A DNA stretch of 64,000 nt from Bacteroidales bacterium (lineage in GTDB: Bacteria > Bacteroidota > Bacteroidia > Bacteroidales > UBA932). The position numbers and the translations under genes are program-made. The DNA is taken from contig JAFSBV010000016.1 of the NCBI GenBank assembly GCA_017437125.1, positions 1 through 64,000 of the forward strand, written 5' to 3'. Of the stretch, positions 9,140 through 18,505 are shown piece by piece (position 1 is the stretch's first letter; each line of letters opens with the position of its first letter). The notes beneath the pieces are model-generated. The model searched no databases and had not been told where the DNA came from. It was given only the letters and a program-made list of their open reading frames with translations.

Positions 9140-10027
9140 ATGGATTATTTAAGCAAATATGGCTATTCTCCTAATCAGGAGGCGATAGGAAGAGCCCTTG
9201 ACATCATTGCTGCAAATCTTGACAATGTGTCATCTGAACAGGTATTGAAGGACTGCTTCTCAATGATGGACCTCACCACTTTGAAGACAGACGATACCCC
9301 TGCTTCCGTTACCAGACTTGTGAACAAGGTGAACTCATTCCGTGAGTCATACCCTGAGTGGCCTCTGCCTGCATCGGTTTGTGTATATTCGAACTTTGCA
9401 TCGGTAGTTAAGGAAGCAAGAGCCTGCGACTTCAACATTACTGTCGTATCAGCTTGTTTCCCTACTTCCCAGAGTTTCCTTGAAGTGAAGCTGAAGGAGT
9501 GCGAAATGGCTGTGGAACAGGGCGCTGATGAGGTGGATATCGTCCTTGCACTCAATTCATTCCTTGCCGGAAACCATGAGGCTGCGGCTGAGGAGATCCG
9601 TCAGGTAAGAAAGACGATCGACGCAGTAGCTGCAAGACAGGGAAGGAACGTACATCTCAAGGTGATTCTTGAGACAGGCCTTCTCAGAACTCCTGAGGCT
9701 ATTGCCAATGCCTCGTTCCTTGCTATGGAAGCCGGTGCAGACTTCATCAAGACATCTACCGGTAAGGTTGATGTGAATGCCACACCTGTAGCTGCTTATG
9801 TGATGTGCGAATGTATAGCAAGATTTAAGGAAGTGACAGGCAAGAAGATCGGATTCAAGCCGGCAGGCGGCATATCTTCAGCAATGGACGCACTTTGCTA
9901 CTATTCCATCGTATCATCCGTTCTCGGAAAGGAGTGGCTCAACAAGGAATATTTCCGTTTCGGTGTAAGCCGTGTTGCCAACAGCATCCTTTCTGCCGTA
10001 GAGCAGAAGACCGTGAGCTTCTTCTAA
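9140..10027 (+). CDS. deoC: deoxyribose-phosphate aldolase
   Basis: Class I aldolase cleaving 2-deoxyribose 5-phosphate to acetaldehyde and glyceraldehyde 3-phosphate in deoxynucleoside catabolism. The 295-residue protein has a TIM-barrel pattern, the Schiff-base lysine motif FIKTSTGK (near 205) and the second lysine in GFKPAGGI (near 238). An N-terminal extension of about 50 residues compared with the shortest bacterial forms is usual in Bacteroidota. It is the last gene of the pheT-to-deoC run and is followed by a strong palindrome at 10095-10132. Confidence 0.96.
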   Translation: MDYLSKYGYSPNQEAIGRALDIIAANLDNVSSEQVLKDCFSMMDLTTLKTDDTPASVTRLVNKVNSFRESYPEWPLPASVCVYSNFASVVKEARACDFNITVVSACFPTSQSFLEVKLKECEMAVEQGADEVDIVLALNSFLAGNHEAAAEEIRQVRKTIDAVAARQGRNVHLKVILETGLLRTPEAIANASFLAMEAGADFIKTSTGKVDVNATPVAAYVMCECIARFKEVTGKKIGFKPAGGISSAMDALCYYSIVSSVLGKEWLNKEYFRFGVSRVANSILSAVEQKTVSFF

Positions 10028-10094
10028 GTCATATCGTGGAACCTTGTGGAACAATTAGTTTGATTTTTTATAAATATTAAACTAATTTTCAGAT

Positions 10095-10132
10095 AGAAAC
10101 CGGCCTCTCAGATGTCTGAGAGGCCGGTTTCT
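10095..10132. terminator. strong symmetric hairpin after deoC
   Basis: Two 18-base arms (10095-10112 and 10115-10132) are perfect reverse complements separated by TG. There is no long T run, but the arm ends in TTTCT on the plus strand. It most likely ends deoC transcription. Confidence 0.75.
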
Positions 10133-10150
10133 GTAAATAGCCGAATACTT

Positions 10151-10182
10151 TTTGAGTAAACGGCTATTTGTCGGGAACTTTG
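10151..10182 (+). promoter_or_regulatory. probable promoter of the surface cluster
   Basis: TTTG at 10151-10154, a 20-base spacer and GAACTTTG at 10175-10182 resemble the -33/-7 consensus with one mismatch at the first T. It lies 24 bases before the lipoprotein gene. Confidence 0.45.
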
Positions 10183-10206
10183 TCTCCGTAAATAAAAGAT
10201 TGCATT

Positions 10207-11775
10207 ATGAGAGATAAAGTTACATTGGTGCTGATGACATTGGCTATGATGTCCTGCAGCAGAGAGGGGATGAGATCGGACCGTGATCTGGATTTTGAGT
10301 ATGGCCGTAACATCCCTCATGACATGATTGTTCTCGGAGACCGTCTGGAGAATCCATATACGACGGAGAACATGACGAAGGCTCTGAATTCGCTTTATCC
10401 TACGAAGGCTGACAGGATTGATGTCAAGACCACCAATCTGTATGTCAGATTTCTTCCCAAGGATGATGTGGAGTATGAGATGCTTAAAGAGATGACACCG
10501 TTCCTGATGGATCATCCACTTGATTATGATATAGTTGTGGAAGGTGACTGGTATCATGATCCTGAGGTCCCGGAGGGAAATGTCACATGGCAGTATGCCG
10601 TCGTGCCACGCGATTTCGTGTTTCCTGACATAAGTCACGAAATGATAGATGAATGCTTCATTGCTGAAAATGATCCGGGAACGAGGGCTGACGGAATCGA
10701 CTGGGAGGCCGTGGAGAAGGAATCATACAGGCTGACAGGCAATTCGGATATGCTGAAGCCGGAAACCAAGGCCGAAAAGGCCAGCCCTTCGGGCCGTATC
10801 ACCATAGTTGACGAGGATTATTGTGAAGGAAAGCCTCTGGGAGTGTCCGGAGTGACGGTTTCCTGCAATTCGTTCGTAAAATTCGCTCATGCAACGACAG
10901 ACAGGGACGGGTATTATGAGATGGATAAGACCTTTTCCTCAGACCCGCGTTACAGAATAGTATTCAGAAATGAAAAGGGGTTTTCCATCGGCCTCAATCT
11001 GGTACTTGTCCCTGCTTCTGTCTCGACTTTAGGCAAAAGCAGCCCTGAAGGAGTTGACATGACCGTGACTAAAGATTCAGATGAAAAGCTCTTCAGGAGG
11101 TGCGTGGTGAACAATGCCGCCTACGACTACATAAGCCGGTGCAGCCCTGAAGATCTTGACATCTCTCTTCCGCCTTCGGATCTCAGGATCTGGCTGTTTG
11201 ACGCCATGTCGGCGAGCAGTGCGGTGATGATGCATCACGGTGCAGTCGTCCGGAGCAATATCATAGAAGGTTTCCTTGGCAGGTTCTCCAGCCTTCTCGA
11301 GTTCTTCCTTCCAGACCTTACCATCGGTACAAAGCATATTGACAATTACAAGGTCCTGTATTCCTCCACCTGCCATGAACTGGCACATGCGAGCCATTTT
11401 GCAAACGTTGGGACTTCATATTGGGACAATTACATACGGTATATCCTGGAATCGTTCATTGCGACAGGAGGCATGACGTACGGGAATGGGGACGGCGCAT
11501 TCTCCGGACACTGCGAGATAGGGGAAATGTGGGCATATTATCTTGAAAGCAAGATATTCAAGGAAAGGTATGGCGGTGGATTCCCGAGCTTCGGTACAAG
11601 CTACTGGTTCTTTCCCCAGATCTTCCGCTATCTTGATGACAGAGGTATAGAGACATCGGAAATCTTCTCCGTCCTGGAGAAGGACGTGACATCCCTTTCC
11701 GGATTGAAGGCGGCGCTCACCACTTCTTTCCCGGAAGACAGGGCGGTAATAGAACAGATATTCAGCAGATATTGA
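10207..11775 (+). CDS. putative zinc metallopeptidase lipoprotein
   Basis: Exported lipoprotein of 522 residues: a short signal ends in a lipobox AMMSC near residue 16. A beta-sandwich resembling a carboxypeptidase regulatory-like domain (ITIVDEDYCEGKPLGVSGVT, then a TTDRDGYYEM turn) covers about 197-265. A HELAH zinc motif (HExxH, near 389-393) is followed about 50 residues later by EIGEMWAYYLE, which could supply the third (Glu) ligand as in gluzincins. I do not recognise a named peptidase family. It heads a four-gene cluster with DUF3575, OmpA-type and FimB-type genes, so it may process or assemble surface fibres; that is inference. Confidence 0.75.
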   Translation: MRDKVTLVLMTLAMMSCSREGMRSDRDLDFEYGRNIPHDMIVLGDRLENPYTTENMTKALNSLYPTKADRIDVKTTNLYVRFLPKDDVEYEMLKEMTPFLMDHPLDYDIVVEGDWYHDPEVPEGNVTWQYAVVPRDFVFPDISHEMIDECFIAENDPGTRADGIDWEAVEKESYRLTGNSDMLKPETKAEKASPSGRITIVDEDYCEGKPLGVSGVTVSCNSFVKFAHATTDRDGYYEMDKTFSSDPRYRIVFRNEKGFSIGLNLVLVPASVSTLGKSSPEGVDMTVTKDSDEKLFRRCVVNNAAYDYISRCSPEDLDISLPPSDLRIWLFDAMSASSAVMMHHGAVVRSNIIEGFLGRFSSLLEFFLPDLTIGTKHIDNYKVLYSSTCHELAHASHFANVGTSYWDNYIRYILESFIATGGMTYGNGDGAFSGHCEIGEMWAYYLESKIFKERYGGGFPSFGTSYWFFPQIFRYLDDRGIETSEIFSVLEKDVTSLSGLKAALTTSFPEDRAVIEQIFSRY

Positions 11776-11779
11776 CAGC

Positions 11780-12340
11780 ATGAAGAAATCATTGATAATC
11801 ATATTGTTCCTGATCCTTGCCCTGCCTTCGCCCAGCTGTATGGCGCAACGTTTCTCAGTATCAACAAATCTGCTTGGCTATGCGGCGCTGGGAACCATGA
11901 ATGTAGAAGGATCATATTCCCTGTCCAGACGATTCAGCCTGACGGCAGGAGCCATCTATAATCCTTTCACTTTCCGTGAAGATTCTCCGGAGCAGATGCA
12001 GCTTCGTCAGCGTTCCTTCAGCCTCGGCTGCAGGATATGGCCGTGGCATACATGGTCCGGATGGTGGTTTGCTGCGAAGGGACGCTATCAGGAATATAAT
12101 TTCGGAGGACTGATATCCTCACGTACGGATGAAGGAGACCGCTACGGCATGGGAATATATGCTGGCTACACCCATATGCTTGCTCCTCACCTCAATATGG
12201 AATTCGGGTTGGGAGCATGGGCTGGTCTGGATGACTACAGAACGTATTCATGTCAGGACTGCGGTATTACTGTCGGAGAAGGCAGGAAAACCTTCATCCT
12301 GCCTGATGATGTAATGATTGCTCTGGTATATGTGTTCTGA
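11780..12340 (+). CDS. DUF3575 family exported protein
   Basis: A 186-residue protein with an N-terminal signal (hydrophobic 4-20, cleavage near SCMA-Q) and an amphipathic beta-strand pattern ending in a C-terminal aromatic residue (ALVYVF), like a small outer-membrane barrel. The STNLLGYAALGTMNVEGSYS opening is typical of DUF3575. DUF3575 genes in Bacteroides stand next to OmpA-type/DUF3868 and FimB/Mfa2 genes in fimbrial loci, as here. The next gene overlaps its 3' end by 11 bases, suggesting coupling. Confidence 0.85.
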   Translation: MKKSLIIILFLILALPSPSCMAQRFSVSTNLLGYAALGTMNVEGSYSLSRRFSLTAGAIYNPFTFREDSPEQMQLRQRSFSLGCRIWPWHTWSGWWFAAKGRYQEYNFGGLISSRTDEGDRYGMGIYAGYTHMLAPHLNMEFGLGAWAGLDDYRTYSCQDCGITVGEGRKTFILPDDVMIALVYVF

Positions 12341-14207
12341 AACAAAAATCATTTTGCTGCTTATATGTGCAGCCGTGGTGTCTTGCTCCCCTTACAGGAA
12401 GATGAGCCGAATACGCTCGGGAGAAGTGGCTATGACGCTTTCTGTCGCAGATGAAAAGCCTCTTGAAGAAGATGATGAGGATGAAGAACTCGTGATTGAC
12501 AGCATCCGTGGTACTCTTTCCGGTGAGCCGATAATAATGAATGCCATAAAGGACTCTGAAACAGGGGAAATGGTGGCTACAGATGTCATCAATGCTTCGA
12601 AGGTGACTGCTCGCTTCAGGAATGTGGCCGAAAGGGCAGGATATGTATCGGTAAGCTTTGATGTGACTGTACCGGCATCGATGTCTGATTCCGAATGGCA
12701 GCTGAAGATCCTGCCTCTGATGATGATACAGCAGGATACATTGCCTCTTGATGCCTTGTATGTGACAGGAGAGAAATACCGTGCGGATCAGATCCGAGGT
12801 TACGAACGCTACAAGGCTTTCCTTGCCTCCATCATAACGGATACGACGGATTTCATCAGGATAAGGCAGCTGGAGATATTCCTGGAAAGGCATTATCCCG
12901 AGACCTATGCGATGAAGACGGATTCGTCCTTTGTGCCGGCTCCAATGGCTGAGAATGTATTTGGAGTGACCCAGAGAGAAGCCCTGATCCATTATTCCAA
13001 GCATCTGAAATGGAAGATGAACGAGAGACGTAAAAGCCGTAAGGACATGATGTTCGATAAATATGTGAAGGATCCTATAATCTCGGAAGGAATACGCCTG
13101 GATACGGTGATGGCATCATCTGACGGTGATTTCATATATCGCTACATACATACGTTCCGGAGCCGTCCCGGATTGAAGAGGGTGACTGTGTCATTGGACG
13201 GAAAGCTTTATGAAAGAGGGGAATGCATACATGAATTCCCTTTCCCGGAAGATCTGACATTCTATATAAGCTCTCTGTCCGGCCTTATGGATGACAGGCC
13301 GAAATACAGGATGTATGTGCTTGAAAGAGTGGTATATGACAATACCAAGGCATTGATTGACTTCCATCAGGGGAGCGCAGAGGTTGACACTACCCTTGGA
13401 GACAATGCGTCGGAGCTTCAGAGAATACGCAGATGCATCGGTGATGTGGTCTCGAGAGAGGAGTTCGAACTTGATTCGCTTGTCATTGTCGCCTCGTGTT
13501 CCCCTGAAGGAACATACGTGGCCAATCGCAGGCTGTCGGCTGAAAGGTCTGAGTCTGTAAGGAAGTTCATCAGTGAAGATGTTCCGGATGAATGGCAGGG
13601 CAGGCTCAAGGCTTCCGAACTGCCGGAGAACTGGCAGCAGCTGGAAAAGCTGGTGGCAAATGACAGTGTCATCGGAGCTGATGCGAAGAAGAGGATTCTG
13701 GATGTCATGAGTGACAGGAGCGATCCCGATATGACTGAATTGCGGCTGTCGCATATGCCGGAATACCGTCATATGCGCGAAAAGCTCTATCCTCAGCTGA
13801 GGAGCGTGCGTTTCGACTTCTTCATGCACAGGGTCGGAATGCAGAAGGATACCGTACATACTACCGAGCTTGATACCGTGTATATGTCAGGAATTGAGGC
13901 TATGAGAGAAATGGATTATAAGAAGGCTGTGACCATATTGAGGCCATATGACGATTATAATGCGGCCCTTGCATTCATGTCTGCCGACTATAACCATTCA
14001 GCTCTTGATGTCCTGAACCGTCTTGATGATGCTGATCCGAAGGTGTGCTATCTAATGGCGATGGTCCTGTCCCGCCTGGAGCAGCATGAGGAGGCAATGA
14101 AATATTACAGGTTGTGTCTGGCTTATGACCCTTATATGAGGCACAGAGCCAATCTGGATCCGGAAATGCATCTGCTCGTCAGGCAGGACGGATATGAAAA
14201 CGAATAA
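12330..14207 (+). CDS. OmpA-like lipoprotein of a fimbrial locus (DUF3868-type context)
   Basis: A 625-residue lipoprotein; I chose the ATG at 12330, whose product has a compact signal and lipobox VVSC, over an upstream TTG inside the DUF3575 gene. An acidic stretch (EEDDEDEE) follows the anchor. An OmpA-type peptidoglycan-binding region starts near 344 (DFHQGSAEVDTTLGDN, then VASCSPEGTYVANRRLSAER). The last about 100 residues look TPR-like (a YKKAVTILRPYDDYNAALAF helix pair, then HEEAMKYYRLCLAYDPY). It probably ties surface structures to the cell wall. Gene order with DUF3575 and FimB matches Bacteroides fimbrial clusters. Confidence 0.82.
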   Translation: MCSETKIILLLICAAVVSCSPYRKMSRIRSGEVAMTLSVADEKPLEEDDEDEELVIDSIRGTLSGEPIIMNAIKDSETGEMVATDVINASKVTARFRNVAERAGYVSVSFDVTVPASMSDSEWQLKILPLMMIQQDTLPLDALYVTGEKYRADQIRGYERYKAFLASIITDTTDFIRIRQLEIFLERHYPETYAMKTDSSFVPAPMAENVFGVTQREALIHYSKHLKWKMNERRKSRKDMMFDKYVKDPIISEGIRLDTVMASSDGDFIYRYIHTFRSRPGLKRVTVSLDGKLYERGECIHEFPFPEDLTFYISSLSGLMDDRPKYRMYVLERVVYDNTKALIDFHQGSAEVDTTLGDNASELQRIRRCIGDVVSREEFELDSLVIVASCSPEGTYVANRRLSAERSESVRKFISEDVPDEWQGRLKASELPENWQQLEKLVANDSVIGADAKKRILDVMSDRSDPDMTELRLSHMPEYRHMREKLYPQLRSVRFDFFMHRVGMQKDTVHTTELDTVYMSGIEAMREMDYKKAVTILRPYDDYNAALAFMSADYNHSALDVLNRLDDADPKVCYLMAMVLSRLEQHEEAMKYYRLCLAYDPYMRHRANLDPEMHLLVRQDGYENE

Positions 14208-14228
14208 TGAAACATATTGTGTCTGATC

Positions 14229-15008
14229 ATGAATAAAAGATATTCTATACTGCCGGTCATGGTTGCCGGCATATTGCTCTGGGCCGGCTGTACGGTCAAG
14301 GAAGACAGGACTATGTGCCCGTGCATCCTTGTCCTGGATATGAGTGAAGTGGATACGCTTCAGGTGAAGTCTGCAGATCTGTTTGTTACGGATGATGATG
14401 GCTTTCTTTATGAGGAAGTGCTCGGACCGGAGGATTTCCGCGAGGATCATGTTGTGGAGGTCCCACGGAAACCTCTGGATCTTGCGATATGGAGCGGAGC
14501 GCCGGAGATCGATCCGAAGGACGGTCTTGTCATACCATATGGAGAAGAGTGCCCTCCTGTCCGCTTCCATTTGTCAAAGATGGAGGCGGGAGCGGAAGCT
14601 GTTCGTGAAGTCGTCAGGATGCGCAAGAACCACTGTATCATGACCGTACAGCTCAACTGGACTGATATTGATCTTGAAGATATCGTCATGACAGGTAATG
14701 TGAACGGATACGGGCCGGACGGATCTCCTTCGGAGGGTGATTTCCTTTTCAGGATGGACAATGTCGATGAAGGTGATTTCAGGGTCGTCCTGCCGCGTCA
14801 GATTGATGATTCCCTGATAATGGAGGTAAGCGACAGATCCGGCGCGGTCAGACGTTTTTCCATAGGAGAGTACATTGCCCGCAGCGGATATGACTGGACG
14901 GAACAGGATTTGAAAGACATAACTGTAGAACTGGATATAGCCTTTCTGCAGGTTACTTTGGTGATTCAGGGGTGGGATACAAGCCATAGGTTTGATATAG
15001 TCATATAA
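14229..15008 (+). CDS. FimB/Mfa2 family fimbrial anchor lipoprotein
   Basis: A 259-residue lipoprotein with signal and lipobox (ILLWAGC) followed by the CPCILVLDMSEVD segment typical of FimB/Mfa2 proteins, which anchor and limit the length of type V fimbriae in Bacteroidales. The ATG at 14229 gives a proper signal peptide; an in-frame TTG four codons upstream is less likely. It is the last gene of the cluster, and no fimbrillin (FimA/Mfa1-like) gene follows before the tRNA-Leu promoter. Family assignment is from the N-terminal motif and context. Confidence 0.82.
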   Translation: MNKRYSILPVMVAGILLWAGCTVKEDRTMCPCILVLDMSEVDTLQVKSADLFVTDDDGFLYEEVLGPEDFREDHVVEVPRKPLDLAIWSGAPEIDPKDGLVIPYGEECPPVRFHLSKMEAGAEAVREVVRMRKNHCIMTVQLNWTDIDLEDIVMTGNVNGYGPDGSPSEGDFLFRMDNVDEGDFRVVLPRQIDDSLIMEVSDRSGAVRRFSIGEYIARSGYDWTEQDLKDITVELDIAFLQVTLVIQGWDTSHRFDIVI

Positions 15009-15044
15009 AAGGAAAAATATAGTTCGTATTTAAAAAACATTTTG

Positions 15045-15052
15045 TATCTTTG
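15045..15052 (+). promoter_or_regulatory. -7 promoter element of tRNA-Leu
   Basis: TATCTTTG, a full TAnnTTTG match, 17 bases before the mature tRNA 5' end; a TTCG at 15023 may serve as a weak -33 element. Confidence 0.7.
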
Positions 15053-15068
15053 TCCCACTTTTCTGAAA

Positions 15069-15149
15069 GCGGATGTGGTGAAATGGTAGACACGCTCGTT
15101 TCAGGTGCGAGTGCTTCACGGCGTGTAGGTTCGACTCCTATCATCCGCA
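15069..15149 (+). tRNA. tRNA-Leu (CAG anticodon)
   Basis: The acceptor stem GCGGATG (15069-15075) pairs with CATCCGC (15142-15148), with discriminator A at 15149. The anticodon stem CTCGT/GCGAG encloses loop TTCAGGT, giving CAG. The T arm reads GTAGGTTCGACTCCTAT. There is a long variable arm, as expected for leucine tRNA. CCA is not encoded. Confidence 0.96.
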
Positions 15150-15156
15150 CAACAAG

Positions 15157-15183
15157 GCCCGGCATACAGCCGGGCTTTTTTTT
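15157..15183 (+). terminator. intrinsic terminator of tRNA-Leu
   Basis: A 7-pair GC stem (GCCCGGC/GCCGGGC) with an ATACA loop is followed by eight T, starting 8 bases after the tRNA. Confidence 0.95.
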
Positions 15184-15232
15184 GTGTCAGGAAGTTGCTA
15201 TATTTACCGGACAAGAACCAAAACCTTTGATT

Positions 15233-17572
15233 ATGAAACCGGAAATTCGGAAAAGTCTCTCTGCAATAGGCCTTGCATTTCTTCTTGCAGGCTGTACTGA
15301 AGTTGATATGGAAAAGTATGTAGATGACCTCTATGACAGGATGTCACAGGAGGAACGTATCGCTCAGCTCAGGAGCGGATACATGGATGAACTCTTTGAT
15401 GAAGAGGGTAATCTTGACCAGGATAAATGCCGTGAACTGATACCTTACGGCATAGGTCATTTTTCTCAGTATGCAAGTCAGAAACCTATGGATCCCAATG
15501 TGTTGAGGGATCGCGTGGCGGCTGTCCAGGACTGGCTTATGAACAACACTCCGAACGGAATACCTGCTCTTTATCATGAAGAGGTACTGACCGGCGTGAA
15601 TACCAGAGGAGCCACGATTTATCCTCAGCAGATCGGACAGGCCTGCTCGTTCAATCAGGAACTTGCCGAGCTCAAGACTTATCAGACAGGTGTCGCGATG
15701 AGGAAGATGGGAGGAATCCTTTCGCTTTCTCCTATGGTGGATGTGTGTCGTGTTCCAAGTTTCAACCGCCTGGAGGAGTCATATGGTGAAGATGCATATC
15801 TTTCTGCCGTACTGGGTACTGCGTTTGCACGTGGCCTTCAGCAGGGCGACCTCAGGAAGGGTGTGGGAACATGCTCTAAGCATTATCTCGGATATGGTGG
15901 AGGCGGAGACACTGATGAAAAGGAAATGCTTGAAGAGATTCTTCTTCCTCATGAAACGATGATCCGTCTTACCGGCAGCAAGGTGGTGATGCCTGGCTAT
16001 CATGCCGTACATGGAACCAATTGTGTCGAAAACAGCTATATCCTGCAGGAAATCCTCCGTGATTATGTGGGATTTGACGGTATGGTGGTAAGTGACTATA
16101 CTGCCATCGATCAGATACCGGGATTGGAAACTCCTGTTCAGAAAGCTGCGGCTGCGATAAATGCAGGCAATGATGTGGATTTCCCTACCGGATCGAACTA
16201 CAGGCATCTTCAGGAGGCGATTGATCAGGGTCTGGTGTCTCAGGAGACGTTTGAACGTGCCGTTAAGAATGTTCTCAGACATAAGTTCCGCTCAGGCCTC
16301 TTTGACAGCGAACCTTATCTGTACAGCAACGAGCATATCGTGCTTGACACACCGGAAGAACGTCAGACGGCGTATGATATTGCGACCCAGTCGGTTGTGC
16401 TTCTTGAGAACAACGGAATCCTTCCTCTGAAGGAGCCTGCAAGGATCCTGGTGACAGGACCGAATGCCAATTCGATGTGGGCTATGTGCGGTGACTATTC
16501 TTATCCGGCAATGGCATATTTCTGGAAGCATGAGACCGAGGATCTTGACCATCCTCATATCGTAGGACTTCTTGAGGGAATGAAGGGACGAAGGCAGGAA
16601 GGAACCGAGATACTTTATTCACGCGGATGTGACTGGACTGAAGAGATCGAGACCAAGTATTCTGAGATAGGCGACGAGCGTGCATGGGAATATGCCCTTC
16701 TGCATCGCAAGGTTGACTCAGGCGAGATTGCCGACAAGGAGGAGGCTCTGAATATGGCAAAGGAAAGTGATGTCATAATCGCAGCCGTGGGAGAGAATGT
16801 GATGTTATGCGGCGAGAATCGTGACCGTCAGGGACTCCGTCTGCCAGGAAAGCAGGAAGATTTCGTCGAAGAACTCATAGCTACAGGAAAACCTGTGGTT
16901 CTCGTGGTCTTCGGAGGACGTGCGCAGGTCATTTCAGGCCTTGCTGAGCGCTGTGCGGCTGTAATACAGGCATGGTATCCGGGAGAAGAAGGTGGAAACG
17001 CTGTCGCTGACATCCTCTATGGAAACGTATCTCCGTCTGCCAAGCTTTCTGTCAGCTATCCGGCTGTCGAGGTCTATGAACCGCTTTGCTATAATTATTC
17101 GTCAGAGCAGGATCATCGCGTCCAGTGGCCTTTCGGATATGGTCTGAGTTATACTTCGTTCGAATATTCCGGTCTGAAGATGAACCCTTCCGCTTCTACA
17201 TCAGACAGATACGTTGAGCTTTCGTTCAATGTGAAGAATACCGGTTCTGTCGCATCTGACGAGATAGTCCAGATCTATATCTCTCCAGCTGAGGAGGGAC
17301 AGCTGATCCGTCCGATCCAGCTGCAGGGATTTGCCCGTGTTCCGCTTGCACCTGGAGAGACCAGGACTGTAAATGCAAGAATCAATACCGAGCAGTTCGG
17401 ATATTATACCAATGACGGCGTACGCCAATGGAATATCTCTCCAGGCAGGTTCGAGGTCAAGGTCGGAGCTTCTTCGGCCGACATAAGACTGAACGGGTTC
17501 GTCACATTGGAAGGAATGCATGAGAGCAAGCCGTTGAGGGAGTATTATTTCTCGGAAGTGACAGTAAAATAA
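15233..17572 (+). CDS. glycoside hydrolase family 3 lipoprotein
   Basis: Beta-glycosidase of family GH3, 779 residues from the ATG at 15233; the frame stays open upstream into the tRNA, but only this start gives a signal peptide with lipobox (FLLAGC). The N-terminal TIM barrel carries the KH motif (CSKHYLGYG) and the catalytic nucleophile Asp in GMVVSDYTAID. The alpha/beta sandwich domain and the C-terminal fibronectin III-like domain (FGYGLSYTSFEYS to the end) complete the usual three-domain layout. Substrate is probably a beta-gluco- or beta-xylo-oligosaccharide. The dehydrogenase gene follows after 6 bases. Confidence 0.93.
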   Translation: MKPEIRKSLSAIGLAFLLAGCTEVDMEKYVDDLYDRMSQEERIAQLRSGYMDELFDEEGNLDQDKCRELIPYGIGHFSQYASQKPMDPNVLRDRVAAVQDWLMNNTPNGIPALYHEEVLTGVNTRGATIYPQQIGQACSFNQELAELKTYQTGVAMRKMGGILSLSPMVDVCRVPSFNRLEESYGEDAYLSAVLGTAFARGLQQGDLRKGVGTCSKHYLGYGGGGDTDEKEMLEEILLPHETMIRLTGSKVVMPGYHAVHGTNCVENSYILQEILRDYVGFDGMVVSDYTAIDQIPGLETPVQKAAAAINAGNDVDFPTGSNYRHLQEAIDQGLVSQETFERAVKNVLRHKFRSGLFDSEPYLYSNEHIVLDTPEERQTAYDIATQSVVLLENNGILPLKEPARILVTGPNANSMWAMCGDYSYPAMAYFWKHETEDLDHPHIVGLLEGMKGRRQEGTEILYSRGCDWTEEIETKYSEIGDERAWEYALLHRKVDSGEIADKEEALNMAKESDVIIAAVGENVMLCGENRDRQGLRLPGKQEDFVEELIATGKPVVLVVFGGRAQVISGLAERCAAVIQAWYPGEEGGNAVADILYGNVSPSAKLSVSYPAVEVYEPLCYNYSSEQDHRVQWPFGYGLSYTSFEYSGLKMNPSASTSDRYVELSFNVKNTGSVASDEIVQIYISPAEEGQLIRPIQLQGFARVPLAPGETRTVNARINTEQFGYYTNDGVRQWNISPGRFEVKVGASSADIRLNGFVTLEGMHESKPLREYYFSEVTVK

Positions 17573-17578
17573 GAATAT

Positions 17579-18505
17579 ATGAAGATAGCATTTCTTGATG
17601 CGGCAACGATGGGCAATGTTTCCTTCGAGCCGTTTGAACGATTAGGCGATTTTGTCCTTTATGAGAGCTCGACTCCGGAAGAAGCACGTGAAAGAGTGCG
17701 CGATCTGGATGTCCTGCTTATAAATAAGGTGATGGTTGACAAGGATCTCATCGATTCTGCTCCGAACCTCAAGCTGATCTGCATCGCCGCAACGGGTGTC
17801 AACAATATAGATGTAGAATATGCTGCATCAAAGGGGATACCTGTGCGCAATGCAGTTGGCTATTCGACTGATTCTGTCGTTCAGACCACATTCATGCATA
17901 TACTCTCGCTTGTGGGAGGTGCACCGTATTTTGACAGCAGTGTCAAGTCCGGAAGCTATTCCAGAAGCGGCATGTTCACCGACCCGAACTGGAACTGGTG
18001 GGAACTCGCAGGAAAGACGATCGGAATAATCGGAATGGGTAATATCGGAAGCAAGGTCGCGAAGATCGCCGAGGCATTCGGCATGAATGTATGCTATTAT
18101 TCTACTTCCGGCACAGGCCATTGCAAGGAGTATCCGTGTCTCTCTCTTGAGGAGCTCCTGAGGACTTCCGATATCGTTTCTGTTCATGCTCCTCTGAACG
18201 AGCGTACAAAGAATCTGATCGGCAAGGAACAGCTTGCAATGATGAAGCCTTCTGCATATCTGGTCAATGTCGGAAGGGGAGCGATCATCGTTGAGGAAGA
18301 CCTCGCTCAGGCTGTGGATGAAGGCGTCATAGCCGGTGCAGGCATCGATGTCTTCGTCACGGAACCTCTTCCTGAGAACCATCCATATCTCAATATGGCA
18401 CATCCCGAGCGGATGAGGTTCTCTCCTCACATCGCCTGGGCAAGCATCGAGGCCCGCGACCGCCTGATCGGCATAATGGCCGAGAACATTGCCAAAGGAT
18501 GGTAG
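17579..18505 (+). CDS. D-2-hydroxyacid dehydrogenase
   Basis: NAD-dependent dehydrogenase of the D-isomer-specific 2-hydroxyacid family, 308 residues (usual 310-330). The Rossmann motif GMGNIGSKVA (near 151) binds NAD. Catalytic Arg (NVGRGAII, near 233), Glu (TEPLPENHP, near 262) and His (SPHIAWAS, near 282) are all present. Substrate could be hydroxypyruvate, glycerate or lactate. It is cotranscribed with the GH3 gene. Its 3' end is the boundary of the accessory island, and the sequence right after the stop contains a tRNA T-arm-like segment (18506-18521). Confidence 0.92.
   Translation: MKIAFLDAATMGNVSFEPFERLGDFVLYESSTPEEARERVRDLDVLLINKVMVDKDLIDSAPNLKLICIAATGVNNIDVEYAASKGIPVRNAVGYSTDSVVQTTFMHILSLVGGAPYFDSSVKSGSYSRSGMFTDPNWNWWELAGKTIGIIGMGNIGSKVAKIAEAFGMNVCYYSTSGTGHCKEYPCLSLEELLRTSDIVSVHAPLNERTKNLIGKEQLAMMKPSAYLVNVGRGAIIVEEDLAQAVDEGVIAGAGIDVFVTEPLPENHPYLNMAHPERMRFSPHIAWASIEARDRLIGIMAENIAKGW

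Noticed and set aside
12392-12592. Serine-rich antisense frame opposite the acidic stretch of the OmpA-like gene
   Set aside because: It is the complement of GAA/GAT-rich codons; the plus-strand gene has clear domains.
15050-15232. Open frame extending the GH3 gene upstream through tRNA-Leu
   Set aside because: It covers a tRNA and its terminator; the ATG at 15233 gives a proper lipoprotein signal.
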